This document shows positions 1-10,310 of a DNA stretch of 64,000 nucleotides, piece by piece. Each line of letters begins with the position of its first letter. The stretch's first letter is position 1. Where the stretch lies: positions 43,266,850-43,330,849 of the forward strand of contig OY757934.1 in assembly GCA_963585895.1 (NCBI GenBank). The letters are read 5' to 3'. This DNA is from Sepioteuthis lessoniana. Lineage: Eukaryota > Mollusca > Cephalopoda > Myopsida > Loliginidae. The translations under genes and the position numbers were made by a program. The notes beneath the pieces are model-generated. The model did not search any database. It was given only the letters and a program-made list of their open reading frames with translations, and was not told the DNA's origin.

Positions 1-382
1 ATCTTGCCCAGGTGTTGCCCATAATATCAGTTCTGCTTTTCTAATAAAGGTTCTCCCATAGAAATATAAACATTTTTTTGATCACCTGTGGAAGATTCCA
101 GGAATGTGTTGAAAGAGATAGTGAACATATGGAGACGGTTTGAAATTATATCATAAAGGAGCTCCCATTTTTTTAAAAATCGCCCTGTATATCCTTGAAA
201 AAATTTATATGAAGTGTATCCAAAGATTATTTAAAACCAAATTTATTGTTTTACTTACAACAAAATTCTCAGTGTTTTGTTCAGTTCTGTAATACATTCT
301 GGCATGTATTTTAAAAGAGGGTTTACAGATTTTTCCTTTTATCTCTTCTATCTGAAATCTGCAGCACATTTTTATGTGGGAG
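1..382. other. Unassigned AT-rich DNA
   Basis: No recognisable gene or repeat. Open frames here are short and lack any motif I know. Confidence 0.5.
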
Positions 383-614
383 GGTGACGGTGGCATAGTG
401 GCTAATGTAGTGGACTGCAACATCATAGTAAGCTAATTCAAATTCCAGTCATACTATTACATTCACTTTAGGACTAATACCCTTTGGAAAGGTATTAAAC
501 CACTTATCCCCCCAACTATGGGTTAAATAATACCACTATTGTTTTTCTGCTAGGTTGCCTTTGGCATTAAATAGTCCGTGAATGTTGATTTGCCATTAAA
601 CAAAGAAACCACAG
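383..614 (+). mobile_element. SINE-C (tRNA-derived, RH-LINE-type tail)
   Basis: The head reads like a tRNA gene: a box A-like segment (GGCATAGTGGCTAATG) is followed about 35 bases later by a box B-like segment (AATTCAAATTCC). The body contains the block 'ggactaataccctttggaaaggtat', which is shared in looser form with SINE-A. The 3' end (CTTTGGCATTAAATAG, then a GTTGAT block) matches the tail of the RH-LINE at 29.26-29.33 kb. It is diverged, and no clear target duplication was seen. It is not a functional tRNA. Confidence 0.7.
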
Positions 615-914
615 CAACCATATTTTTATGTTGCTGGAAAAGTCCATTATCTAGAGATGGGAAATTTGCTCGTCTCAATGTAGTGGACTCTTCCAGTGAC
701 ATTAGGACAACAGAGGACTCACTTTTCGATATTTATTTAAAAATAGAATCAATACAGTTGACAATATGCAATTCCCTGATTGTTATGTATTGGACTCTAC
801 TGATGATATATGAGTAAGAATTTTCTGTTATTTTGTTTATGTCTTGAATTATTTTTAACTTCTAGATATCAGATATTATCTTTTTTTAATTACTACTTCT
901 AATAATATGCACAT
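615..914. other. Unassigned DNA
   Basis: Directly follows SINE-C. No feature recognised; the 79-codon open frame that runs through it begins inside the SINE and has no known motif. Confidence 0.4.
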
Positions 915-1380
915 ACCAGAATCCATCCTGGGAATAAGATAGACAAAACTTTCTGGGATTTTGAGATACAAATGGATTTCCTAATTCCAACCAGAAGACC
1001 AATTAATTAAAAGGAGAAAAAATAAAGAAAGAAAAAAGAGAACTTGTCATCTCATTGATTTTGTCATTCCAGCAGACCATTGAGTGAAAATAAAAGAAAG
1101 CAAAAAGATTAACAAATACTTGGACCTTGCCAGAGAACTAAAAAAGTTGTGGAATGAAGGATACTGGTAATGCCAATTGTAGTTGGTGTTCTTGGTGTAC
1201 AAAGACCTAGAAAGGGGATTAAAACAATTAGAAATCAGAGAAAGAATTGAGACCATCCAGACTACAGCATTGTTGAGATTGGCTAGGGTATTCAGAAGAG
1301 TCTTGAAGATCTGAGGAAATTTGTTGTCACTCAGACTCCAATGAAAGACCACCAGCTAATGCTGATGCGAAGGAGTAACA
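915..1380 (+). mobile_element. R4/Dong-like LINE, degenerate 3' end
   Basis: Read with frameshifts, the + strand encodes the C-terminal region of a non-LTR retrotransposon: a 'LWDFEIQ'-like block near 950, 'IDFxxPADH'-like near 1055-1080, 'KYLDLARELKKLW' near 1115-1150, 'MPIVVGxLG' near 1170, and 'ETIQTTALLRLARVF' near 1245-1290. In better copies these blocks follow a CCHC knuckle and carry an RPD...D signature, consistent with the restriction-like endonuclease of R2/R4-type elements. This copy is 5' truncated and shifted in frame several times, so it is dead. Confidence 0.75.
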
Positions 1381-1491
1381 TGATAACAATAGAATAAAAC
1401 ATGAACACGTGTTTGTGTGTTTCACTCTGTCATCACTTAAGATAAGTAATGGTCAATATATTTTGATTGTGAGGTGAGAAAGAAAAGAAAG

Positions 1492-1496
<5 letters not shown>

Positions 1497-1535
<39 letters not shown>
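1497..1535. repeat. (GA)n microsatellite
   Basis: Pure GA tract directly before the target-site duplication of a SINE-A. Confidence 0.95.
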
Positions 1536-1539
<4 letters not shown>

Positions 1540-1549
1540 TATGTTGTAC

Positions 1550-1844
1550 CCTATTTACCGACCCCTCCGCTCGGGCAGGATATGACACAAGGTCAATTTT
1601 TTAAGCGGAGTTTAACAGGTTTGAATTCAGAGTTTTCCTTCTCCTAGACTAGTTGCCTCACCAAGCCTGAAGAACCCAGTCTGTCTTATTATTTACCCAT
1701 AGCTGGAGGGAGAATAGTTGGATTCATACCTTTCCCAAGGCTATTAGTGCTATGTGAAATGCAATCAGTCTCGTTCAGGATTTGAACTCGTGTCGCTGTG
1801 TCCATTTCCTACGTCGATAATCATTACACCATGGGCACTTCCAT
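1550..1844 (-). mobile_element. SINE-A with target-site duplication
   Basis: tRNA-derived SINE of about 290 bp on the minus strand. At the right end the complement reads as box A (TGGTGTAATGATTATCG) and box B (GAGTTCAAATCC). The left end is the conserved 3' terminus (TATTTACC...CCCCTCCGCTCGGGCAGG). A 14-bp target duplication, aaaatatgttgtac, lies at 1536-1549 and 1845-1858. Intact ends and low divergence suggest a fairly recent insertion. The tRNA-derived octopus families OR1, OR2 and OK are the obvious comparison, but I cannot assign it to one. Confidence 0.9.
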
Positions 1845-1858
1845 AAAATATGTTGTAC

Positions 1859-2389
1859 ATCAGACACTTATTGTCTGCTTCAGCAGGAAGGAAGAAAAAA
1901 AAAAGAAATAGATGGGATAGGGAAATGAGTAAAAGAAAGGAAGAATGCACATTTTAAAAACATTTTACAAGTTTATTAAAAAAATCACATGATGTTTTAT
2001 GAGTATTAATAAAATCTGATAGTAAATCATTAAATTTTAATACCATGTTTAGTACTTATTCATTAACGGATGAAAATAAACTTAACATTAAATCTGAACA
2101 GACTTCTTACTTATTTGTATATTTACAAAAAAAGTCGAATTTCCATTGTTACTGCTCGTAATAATCAGATTATTAAAAGCACTAATTTTGCAAAGGCATA
2201 ATATTCTGGATATTCCAATTAGAAAAATAGTTTTCTTGGGTTTTATGAAGTTTTAATTGTGATAATCCCAGTGAAGATCAGATGATTATTTGTTTTCATC
2301 ATAAAATGCAAAACTGGGAAATAACATAAAAAAAATGCAGTCTTTTTTATATGTAGATCATGATTGAGTTTAAACCATCTGCTTAACTC
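1859..2389. other. Unassigned AT-rich DNA
   Basis: No gene, repeat unit or motif recognised. Confidence 0.4.
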
Positions 2390-3062
2390 CTCCAGTTTCC
2401 AGGCAGCTGGGGCTGTAGAATACACCGACTACATCTCTGCAGTGGGGCAAGACTCCCCAAATGAGTGTCTTGGATATGGCACTAAACAATCTGATGGTGA
2501 GGCTCCAGTAATGCTGGAGCTTTGAGAAATGCATAGTACCTCTTCATTGCCATCACTCCCATCACTGATAGGGTCCTATTGATGGGTAAAACTAAACTGT
2601 GTACTCATGCAAAAATGAATTGTTTGAAATAGTTGAAATAGAATTGCTTTTACATTTAACTGTGTGTAAACAAAGAAACTGTACTTAAGCTATACTGAAT
2701 TGTTTGAAATAGAACTGTTTTAACATCTGTGGGTAAACAACAGATGTTTAATTGAATTGTTAGTAATAGATAATACTTGGAGCCATTTAACTTTGTTGAC
2801 ATGCTAAACTGAATTGTTTGAAATAGAACTGTTGTTACATTCAACTGTGTGTAAACAAAAACTATACTTATGCTAAACTGAATCGTTTGAAATTAAGTGA
2901 AATTATTTAACTGTCTGCAAAAAAAATGAGTTCAGGCTTGTTATCTACAAAATGCGTTTAGAAATCATATATTCAATTAATGTATAAAAAGGATTTGGCA
3001 TTAAATAACCTACAATGGTTGATATATCATAAAACCAAACCAAACCAAACCAAACCATCAAC
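2390..3062 (+). mobile_element. SINE-D composite with internal 55-bp tandem repeats
   Basis: Three modules follow in order. (1) A block of about 200 bp containing GGCTGTAGAATACACCGACT and a GATATGACACTAAACAATC segment (2390-2590). (2) A degenerate tandem array with the core TGCTAAACTGAATTGTTTGA, about 55 bp per unit (2590-2900). (3) A 3' tail GGCATTAAATAACCTAC...GGTTGAT, then (AACCA)n at 3030-3058. The same order is seen at 6404-7465 with more repeat units. The tail is shared with RH-LINE, which suggests mobilisation by that LINE. No open frame of note. Confidence 0.75.
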
Positions 3063-3156
3063 TCCACCAAAAGCTGACCTTGTGTCACACTTTGCCTTTA
3101 AAAGATGCTATGAAGAGGAATTTCTTTGCATGGCACCTTAACAATCTAATAGGCTA

Positions 3157-3157
3157 T

Positions 3158-3192
<35 letters not shown>

Positions 3193-3212
3193 ATTAACAA
3201 TATAATAGTCTA

Positions 3213-3246
<34 letters not shown>
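3157..3246. repeat. Two (TG)n tracts in a tandem duplication
   Basis: Two long TG runs are separated by a copy of 'gcattaacaatataatagtctat', so a segment of about 55 bp containing a TG run has been duplicated in tandem. Confidence 0.9.
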
Positions 3247-3249
3247 ATG

Positions 3250-4000
3250 CATGTATGTGCATTTTGTCAGTTTTGTATATAATAAAGTTTATCTAAATAA
3301 CACATTTTTACTTCATGTTTTTTTTTCATGTTTTGGCTTTTTAACTGATTCTTTTGAGAATTCAAATAATTTTAGAGTAAAAAAAATGTAAGTAAGCTTA
3401 TAAATATTAGACTAGACGATCCGTAAACCCATTGAGTTCCTAGTATTACAGCAATTTGTGATGATATCGATGCTTCCATTTGAAAATGAGCAAAGAATTC
3501 TAATTAACATTTCATAGTTATCTATTTTAAATCAAAAATTTGGAAGATTAAAAAATGACTCTGAAAACCAAATTTTGTGAAGCCATTATATATTATTGTG
3601 TTTTGCTCTGTTATAATCTTCATGAGATAATGATTTTGAAAAATAATTGTGAAAAAATATATTGGAGAACGTTATAACTGATTTTAAGGTTGTCATAGGA
3701 ACATAATTAGGAACGCTGACCTTTATGAAACTTTAAAAAATGGGAAACAAACAACGTTTGATATTGTGTTTATTTATGACCGATATTTAAGCTGTCATTT
3801 AAAGAATTTGAAATTATTATTTGTGTGTGAAGTGCAATACCGCTAGTGATACATTATGATTAAATGGTATATTAAAATTAGTGAATGTATAGAATACACA
3901 TTTTTTTAGCCTTAAAATAATCAACCCCAAAAACATACATAAGAACATCGTAGAAATTTTGGATTAAAATCGCATTAGCATTGAAGTTACATTTTTATAT
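3250..4000. other. Unassigned AT-rich DNA
   Basis: No open frame or repeat recognised. From about 3926 the first unit of a degenerate duplication begins; its second unit is at 4013-4060 (see next entry). Confidence 0.4.
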
Positions 4001-4004
4001 TTTT

Positions 4005-4330
4005 CAACCAATCAGCTAAAAACATAGAATAAGAACATTCTAGAAAATCCGGATCAGAAACTAATCAACAGAAAATTTTTAGGCTCTAAACAAATAAGTG
4101 AATATATGAATCTGATTGGTCAAGAAATGACTACGCGCTTGAATTTTAGGACCCGCAATAAAATTATTTTTGATCCACTTTAGTGATTCCCTAAAGTATA
4201 AATAACGGAGAATTTAATCAACCAGGTCATTCGGTCATTCAATTAATTTCTCCACAAGTTCATTCCGTCTACTACTAAAAAAACTTTTCACTACAAGGTC
4301 ATGAACGGACTGCAGAGAGCCACGCCATAA
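4005..4330 (+). promoter_or_regulatory. Promoter-like block: heat-shock element, CCAAT boxes, TATA box
   Basis: A perfect three-pentamer heat-shock element is visible at 4033-4045 (GAAcaTTCtaGAA). CCAAT occurs at about 4006, an inverted CCAAT (ATTGG) at about 4112, and TATAAATA at 4197-4204, with TCATTC initiator-like words 25-35 bases further on. A weaker HSE (GAAcaTCGtaGAA) sits about 90 bp upstream in a degenerate duplicate of the same block. Downstream there is no long open frame: the first ATG (4302) is closed after nine codons. It may therefore be the promoter of an LTR or another mobile element, or a dead promoter. Function is inferred only from motif order. Confidence 0.4.
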
Positions 4331-4558
4331 GGCTCAGAGGGAAAGGCATGTGACTTGCTTTTATCAATGCGACACGTTGTCGCCAAAATCTTAAGAAAAC
4401 ACACGTGCGGACTTAATGAAAGCAAAGACCCATCATTACGGTCCATCATTCATACACCCCCCACACATATACCCATATACAAGTAAAGTCAATTATTTTT
4501 ACCCTCCTTACTTCGGCCAACCGTGGACCCATTTATTTGATAGACTTTATTAACATGT
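4331..4558. other. Unassigned DNA downstream of the promoter-like block
   Basis: Less AT-rich than its surroundings. It could be the rest of an LTR or a 5' exon; nothing decisive was seen. Confidence 0.3.

Positions 4559-4592
<34 letters not shown>
4559..4592. repeat. (CA)n microsatellite
   Basis: Pure CA tract. Confidence 0.95.
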
Positions 4593-4597
<5 letters not shown>

Positions 4598-5064
4598 AAC
4601 AACCCTATTTTCATTTAACTGGCCATAACTGTATTTCTACAAAGGCCGCTATAACATTATATTTCTCATTAATTTTTATTCCTGTTTTGTTATGAATATT
4701 AAATTGTTTGTTTCTTAATGTTCGTTGTTGTCATATTCCATTTGTTTTACGGGCTTGTAAAATTTGTGGTGGAACTAAACGTGAATGTAATACCCGTAAA
4801 ATATGAACTAGAACTAACTTACACTCACTCATTACAAATTGGAGAGTAACATATCCACTAAACAATAACATTTTTCCTCTACAAATGTTAGAGATAATTT
4901 TCGTTTAAACAAAAGCTTAAGTTGTTTATTTTTTTATTTATTCATATATATATATATACGTTTATAAAATTCTGCAAGTATTTGACATAGGCCAGCCATG
5001 ATGCCAAAAAATCTTCTAAGTAATAATAAACAAAAACTAATTCATGTACATTTTCTTTTTTTCA
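4593..5064. other. Unassigned AT-rich DNA
   Basis: Contains a short TA run near 4946. No gene recognised. Confidence 0.4.
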
Positions 5065-5525
5065 GTTGAGGAATTATATTGTAAATTGAATTACCATGTT
5101 CAGAAAATCCGGCAAACACCTGCGCGCGACATACAGAACCACTGGACTGCTGTTTCGACCTTATTAGGTCTCCTCAGCAGTTTACACCATGATCTCCCTC
5201 ACTTGGGTAGACGTGGCCCTGGAGGTGACCGTGTCCTCTGTAAAAAGTACGGATGTAACTTACTAGACACATTCAGGTTAATTGGTCGCACAATTGCTAT
5301 GACTAGTTAATTTGGCATCGCTTGTACGTGATGTGGACTGAGGGCTCAGTGGTAGAGTTCCGGTTCAGCATTCTGTGACCGCTGGTTCGATTTCCAATGG
5401 GGGAGATCACGGTATACACTGGTGATGAGACCTAAAAAAGTCGAAACAGCTGTCCAGTGGTTCCGTACGGGACACGCAGGTGTTTGCCGGATTTTCTGGT
5501 CATGGTAATTCAATTGACAAAAACT
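5065..5525. mobile_element. SINE-E in head-to-head foldback
   Basis: The outer arms are inverted copies. Left (5065-5215) reads AATTACCATG.TCAGAAAATCCGG and right (5430-5520) is its complement, ending CCGGATTTTCTGGTCATGG. The right half also has an almost textbook tRNA-like head on the + strand at 5337-5395: box A GGGCTCAGTGGTAGAG and box B GGTTCGATTTCC, followed by the SINE body. The left half is a 5'-truncated copy of the same SINE on the minus strand. Two opposed insertions, or a foldback derivative, both fit. Related pieces are at 29333-29525 and 34857-34930. Confidence 0.7.
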
Positions 5526-5736
5526 AATTCATTCATAAAATATTTTTATTTAAGAATTTTCTCAAAATTTATAATTTTTTATTTCTTTAGATTGAACGAA
5601 AGGTTTGCTGAAAAACAAAAGTAAAAATCTTTTCTTGTAAGCAAAGATAAAATTAGTCAGAGCGAAGATATTTTTAGTAGATACGTTTAAGATTCGTGCA
5701 ATGAAGTATAGCAGTAATTGTTAGCTTAAAAATAAA

Positions 5737-6000
5737 AGTAAGTAAAGTTGGCGACAGTAGCCGAGGGTGACCGAAGGCTCCCTTTTCAATAGCTACTACA
5801 CTGTGGTGTAAGGGAGGGCGCTACTCCATTCCTGAGATTGCTCCACTTTATCCTTACCTCATAATGCTGAGTGCTTAGCAAGGCGGAATCTAGTACCATT
5901 TTTGAGTCTTCGGTATGACTCGACCTATGATTGAAACCTGGTCTCCCAGACCATTGGCGAGCACTCTGTTCATTAGACTAATGACCCGGTTAAAAAAAAA
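5737..6000 (-). mobile_element. SINE-B with target-site duplication
   Basis: A second tRNA-derived SINE family. On the minus strand the head reads GGTCATTAGTCTAATG (box A region) and GGTTTCAATC (box B region), followed by GTCATACC and a body ending GCCAACTTTACTTAC. The 13-bp duplication gcttaaaaataaa flanks it (about 5724-5736 and 6001-6013). A box A/box B head places it as tRNA-derived. It is unrelated to SINE-A in the body. Confidence 0.88.
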
Positions 6001-6013
6001 GCTTAAAAATAAA

Positions 6014-6403
6014 GAAACATATTTTATGTGTATAAAATTCTTTGTATTACAATGTAGCTATGTTGTAGTAGAATAAATTTATGGCGTAAATGTAAGTCTC
6101 TATGCAAGCAGTAAGCAAGATATTTTTTGTAGTAGTAGTAATATCAAGTTTATGCTAAAAACTAACGTATACAATAGATAAGCGGTGTTGAAATCAAATG
6201 CATTCTTGAAAGAAAAGAATGTAGGTTTTCACTCAAAAGAAATAAACCGAAAAGTATTCGATTTAATAAGAATTGAGTAGGTTTAGACAAACAAATACTG
6301 TTAGTTTAGACAAATCTATACCTACTGAATAAATACTTATACAATTTAGGTTGGCTCGAAATTAGCGAAAAAGTTACTGATTTATCTATGAATCTAATTT
6401 TGC
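6014..6403. other. Unassigned AT-rich DNA
   Basis: No feature recognised. Confidence 0.4.
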
Positions 6404-7465
6404 CTGGTCGGCTGGGGCTGTAGAATACACTGATTGCTTCTTTGCTGAGGGGTAAGACCCCCTCCAACGAGTGTACTGGATATGACACTAAACAATCTGA
6501 TGGTGAGGGTCCAGTAATACTGGAGCTTTTGGGAATGCGGAGTACCCCTTCATTACCGTCGCTCTCTGGTCCACTCTGGCCCGGTGTGGTACCCCCTGAT
6601 AAGGGTCCTATCTAGGGGTTAAATATACTGTAACTAAACTGTGGTTTCTTGAGTTTACTACTTTTTGAATTTAAACTGCGTATTTATGCTAAACTGAATT
6701 GTTTGAAATAGAACTATTTTGGCATCTAAACTGTGTACTTATGCTAAACTGAATTATCTGAAACAAAACTGTTTTGACATTTAACTCTGTGTATTGCCCA
6801 GTCGGCTGGGGCTGTAGAATACACCGACTGCACTTCTGTAGAGTGGTAAGACCCCCCCCCACCAACAAGTGTCCTGGATATGACACTAAACAATCTGATG
6901 GTAAGGTTCGAGTGGTGCTGGAGCTTTGGGGAATGTGAAACACCCTTTTTGCCATTGCTCCCAGATACACTCTGACCCGGAATGATAGCACCTGATAGGG
7001 CCCTATCTAGGGGTTGAATAGAACAAAACTGCATACTTATGCTAAACTGAATTGTTTGGATTAGAACTGTTTGACTAAACTGAATAGCTTTGAATAGAAA
7101 TGTTTTTACAATTAAACTGTGTAATTACATTTAAACAGCGTACTTATGCTAAATTGAATTGTTTGAAATGGAACTGTTTTTGACATTGAAACTGTACTTA
7201 CGCTAAACTGAATGGTTTGAATTAGAACTGTTTAGACATTTAACTGTGTAAACAAAATCTATACTTATACTAAATTGAATTGGTTGAATTAGAACTGTTT
7301 GGCTAAACTGAATAGCTTGAAATAGAAATATTTTTGACAATTAAACAGAATACTCATGCTAAACTGAATTGTTTGAAATAGAACTAGTTATTTGTATAAA
7401 ATGGATTTGGCATTAAATAACCTACAAAGGTTGATAAAACCCAAACAACCAAACCAATTAAGAAT
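6404..7465 (+). mobile_element. SINE-D composite, expanded copy
   Basis: Module order is D block (6404-6640), 55-bp repeats (6640-6790), a second D block (6790-7015), a longer 55-bp array (7020-7390), then the shared tail GGCATTAAATAACCTAC and an AACC-type end near 7430-7460. The 55-bp period was measured between successive TATGCT words at 6685 and 6740. Compared with 2390-3062, a D block plus array has been duplicated. Open frames over this stretch are by-products of the repeat. Confidence 0.75.
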
Positions 7466-7789
7466 CTAATTGGCTAAAAATTGTATTTTTCATATTTTCG
7501 GAGGGAAAAGATTTCTAAAATCATTTTAGATTTTAATCATTTGAAATAATTTAAATTTTAAAAATTAGCACGAATGCATCGACCGGTTAATAAATGTAAA
7601 AATACAAATACAAAAATCACAACTTCTCGAGCCAATTTTTTTAGTATTAAAACGCAAGGAAGAATTTTGGTTTTATTTGCTGATGAACTTGGTTAAGTGA
7701 AATGCTAGAAAGATTCAAGCGTTTCATTAAGAACTTTGTATAAGGCTATCTCTGCGATTGAGGGACGAAAAGCGTTTAAAATTGTCTTT
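7466..7789. other. Unassigned DNA
   Basis: No feature recognised. Confidence 0.35.
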
Positions 7790-8436
7790 ATTATTATTAT
7801 TATTATTATTATTTTAGAGTTTTTCACATCAGTATTAGCTGATGGTTTTTTTTACTGGAGTTTGAATGACAGCAAGTCTCCTCAAGTCTCCAGGACTCGT
7901 CTAAGTATTCTGGCCGTCCTCAGCAATGCTGTCGTTTGGATAGTCTCCACCCGACCGCCAATTTCCAAGTCCTCCAGGCCCTTTAATAATCCTTTAGTTA
8001 CTGTGCCTAACGCACCAATCACAATTGGTACAATCGTTACTTTCATGTTCCACAGCTTTTTTATTTCTCTAGCAAGGTCGAGGTACTTATCCTTTTTTTT
8101 CACTGTCCTTCAGATTTATTCTGTGGCCCGCCGGGACAGCAAAATCGATAATTTTTGCAGATTCTTGTTTTTTTGTTGATTATTATGAGGTCTGGTCTTC
8201 TGGCCGGGATTAAGTGATCCGTTTGTATGTTAAAGTCCCATAGGAGTTTATGCGTCATTTTCTCGGACAGGTGCCGGGTTGTGCATATACCATTTGTCGG
8301 TATGGTCGAATTGAAATTTCCTGCACATTTCCCAGTGGATTACCTTGCCGACCCAGTCATGTCTCGCCTTGTACTCCTTCTGTGCTAATTTGCTGCATTC
8401 GCTTATTATGTGATTGATCGTTTCGTCTCTGTCACC

Positions 8437-8438
<2 letters not shown>
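7790..8438 (-). mobile_element. R4/Dong-like LINE 3' end with (TAA)n tail
   Basis: One of the best preserved R4-like copies. On the minus strand, from 8438 down, it encodes the end of a zinc knuckle (GDRDETINHIISEC), then LAQKEYKARHDWVGKVIHW, a 'KWYMHNPAPV' block, and after frame breaks KYLDLAREIKKLW, VPIVIGALGTVTKGL and ETIQTTALLRTARILRRVL, ending at about 7815. The element finishes in (TAA)n on its own strand (TTA at 7790-7813). In R2/R4-type LINEs this region follows the reverse transcriptase and holds the restriction-like endonuclease. 5' truncated and inactive. Confidence 0.85.

Positions 8439-8468
<30 letters not shown>
8439..8468. repeat. (TTA)n microsatellite
   Basis: Abuts the 5'-truncated end of the R4-like LINE. 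It is probably the TAA tail of an older copy, or the pre-existing target. Confidence 0.85.
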
Positions 8469-8585
8469 TACATTATGAAAGGATTTGAAATTATTGTGTG
8501 AAGAGAAAGACTGTTATAAAAATCCTTGTAACATTTTTGTCCAGAGATGTGCGTTTAACACATATAGTAATGAACTTGGAAAATA

Positions 8586-9107
8586 CGAGGGTGAGTCAAA
8601 AGTTTTGCAATATTTTGAGGCACAATTCGACAGTTCCGGATGCTTTGGTCGAGGTTGTTAAGGTGAAAAAAACATACAGGCCTGTGAGATGCCAAGCTCG
8701 CGTGATACTCTCCAAGTGCTGGATTTGGTTCTACAGCTTGCTGCAGAACTTCTGGATCCATAGTTTTAGGCCTACCTAGCGAAATTTAGGCCCGAGCGAA
8801 ATTTCTTGATCAATTTGGTTAAAATACTATGATCAACTGCGGCTTTACTTTTCGCACAAAAATATTTTTTGTTGCTTCCGCGGTGTTATGATGCAGTTGA
8901 AACTCATAAAGCATAAGTTCCCCCATTAGACTACGTTGCAAGTTAATCTGTGCATCTTTTAAAACACACACGGAGAGAAGAAATGCTTACCGTGTCAGTA
9001 CATCAACAATCACAGGGTGTACCTTGCACGGGTTGAACCACTTCGGTCATAAGATATAAATACCGCAAACTAACACGTATCAAAATATTGCAAAATTTTG
9101 ACTCACC

Positions 9108-9111
<4 letters not shown>
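8586..9111 (-). mobile_element. Mariner-like transposon, internally deleted
   Basis: The ends are inverted repeats of about 32 bp (GGGTGAGTCAAAAGTTTTGC on the left; the complement of TTTTGACTCACCC on the right). TA dinucleotides flank it at 8584-8585 and 9112-9113, the duplication made by Tc1/mariner insertion. On the minus strand an ATG at 8926 opens MGELMLYEFQLHHNTAEATK, the first helix-turn-helix of a mariner transposase. After a frameshift, MDPEVLQQAVEPNPAL (from 8761) matches the second N-terminal DNA-binding part. The catalytic domain is missing entirely, so the copy is non-autonomous. Length is about 526 bp, against roughly 1.3 kb for a full mariner. Confidence 0.85.

Positions 9112-9163
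<52 letters not shown>
9112..9163. repeat. (AT)n microsatellite
   Basis: Starts at the TA of the mariner target site, so the transposon appears to have entered an AT repeat or its edge. Confidence 0.95.
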
Positions 9164-9165
<2 letters not shown>

Positions 9166-9415
9166 CGGGTTATTGGTCTAGTAAGTAGAGTGTTTGCCAA
9201 TGGTCCGGGAGACCTGGATTCAATCCCAGGTCACGTCATACCAAAAACTTTAAAAATGGTGCTTGATGCCTCCTTGCTTAACAATCAGCACAATAAATTA
9301 CGTATCAAGGATAAAGTAGAGCAATCCAGGGAAAGGAGTTGCACCCTCATCTACACCTCTGTGTAATAGCTTCTGAAAAGGGAGCCTTCTGGTCGCCCTC
9401 GACTACGGTCACCAA

Positions 9416-9420
<5 letters not shown>
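9164..9420 (+). mobile_element. SINE-B
   Basis: Head CGGGTTATTGGTCTAGTAAG (box A region) and GGATTCAATCCCAGG (box B), then the typical GTCATACC joint and a body ending GGTCACCAACTTA. It forms an inverted pair with the next SINE-B, with an AT repeat between. Confidence 0.88.
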
Positions 9421-9453
<33 letters not shown>

Positions 9454-9465
9454 TATATATATATA
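9421..9465. repeat. (AT)n microsatellite
   Basis: AT tract separating the two opposed SINE-B copies. Confidence 0.9.
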
Positions 9466-9698
9466 TATAAGTAAAAGTAAAGTTGGCACCCTTAGTCGAG
9501 GGTGACCCGAAGGCTCCTTTTTTAATAGCTACTACACCGAAGTGTAGGGGAGGGCGCTACTCCATTCTCGGGATTGCTCCGTTTATACTGCTGAGTGTTA
9601 AGGAGGCATCAAGTACCATTTTTTGAGTCTTTGATATGACTCGACCTGCGATTGAACCCCGGTCTCCTTGACCATTGACGAATATTCTACTCATTAGG

Positions 9699-9700
<2 letters not shown>
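9466..9700 (-). mobile_element. SINE-B, inverted relative to its neighbour
   Basis: Body starts AAGTAAAGTTGGCACCC; box B complement GATTGAACCCCGG near 9650; head ends near 9700, where another AT tract follows. With 9164-9420 it could fold into a hairpin of about 240 bp. Confidence 0.85.
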
Positions 9701-9735
<35 letters not shown>

Positions 9736-9804
9736 GGATAAAAAATCAAAGAAAAAAGCATTATGATCCAAACTTAAACATTGACAAACGCTAGTGAAAC
9801 TGGA

Positions 9805-9900
9805 AAATGCTCTGTTGGCGGAGTCAGAATACGCAGGTTGAATCCCAGAAAGTAGGATAAGACCCCTACGAAAAAAGGGTAGGGTCATGATATAACACAA
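9805..9900 (+). mobile_element. SINE-D-like head fragment
   Basis: Contains GGTTGAATCCCAG (box B-like) after a GGCGGAGTCAGAATACGC segment, and ends with ATGATATAACACAAAACTGCAT, similar to the start of the SINE-D block. Diverged fragment. Confidence 0.4.
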
Positions 9901-10017
9901 AACTGCATATATAACGGTAAATTATTTGTATTAAGAATAGTTACTTGAAGCTATAATTGTTTACTAAGGATTGTTATGAGTTACTTGAAAACAAATTTTT
10001 TTGTGTAGTTATTTCTT

Positions 10018-10310
10018 ATGAGTTTTTTTTTGCACATGGTCCTATCGGATACAAATAATTTTCAAACAGATCTATGAGACCCATAGATAGGACCCTAATA
10101 GGTAATAAAATTTTGGGTGAGGGTTTATCTGGGAGTAATGGTAATGAAGGTTTAATTTACATTCCCCAGATCTCCAGAATGAGAGCCTCACCATTATATG
10201 CAGTTTAATATCATCCTCGGGACACAATTTTTTGGGGGTGGGGGGATTGTCCCACTGCAGGGGATACAGTCAGTGTATTCTAAGCCTCACCAATAGGATG
10301 GTCTATAGAG
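10018..10310 (-). mobile_element. SINE-D, diverged
   Basis: The complement reproduces the SINE-D block: GACTG...GGGGATAC with GTATTCTAAGCC at the right, GCCTCACCATTATATGCAG in the middle, and GACCCATAGATAGGACC at the left. No 55-bp array remains. Confidence 0.6.

Noticed and set aside
578-817. 79-codon open frame downstream of SINE-C
   Set aside because: It starts inside the SINE tail and has no motif.
5337-5395. A tRNA gene, because of excellent box A and box B
   Set aside because: It does not fold into a full cloverleaf with an acceptor stem as far as I can see, and it continues into the SINE-E body.
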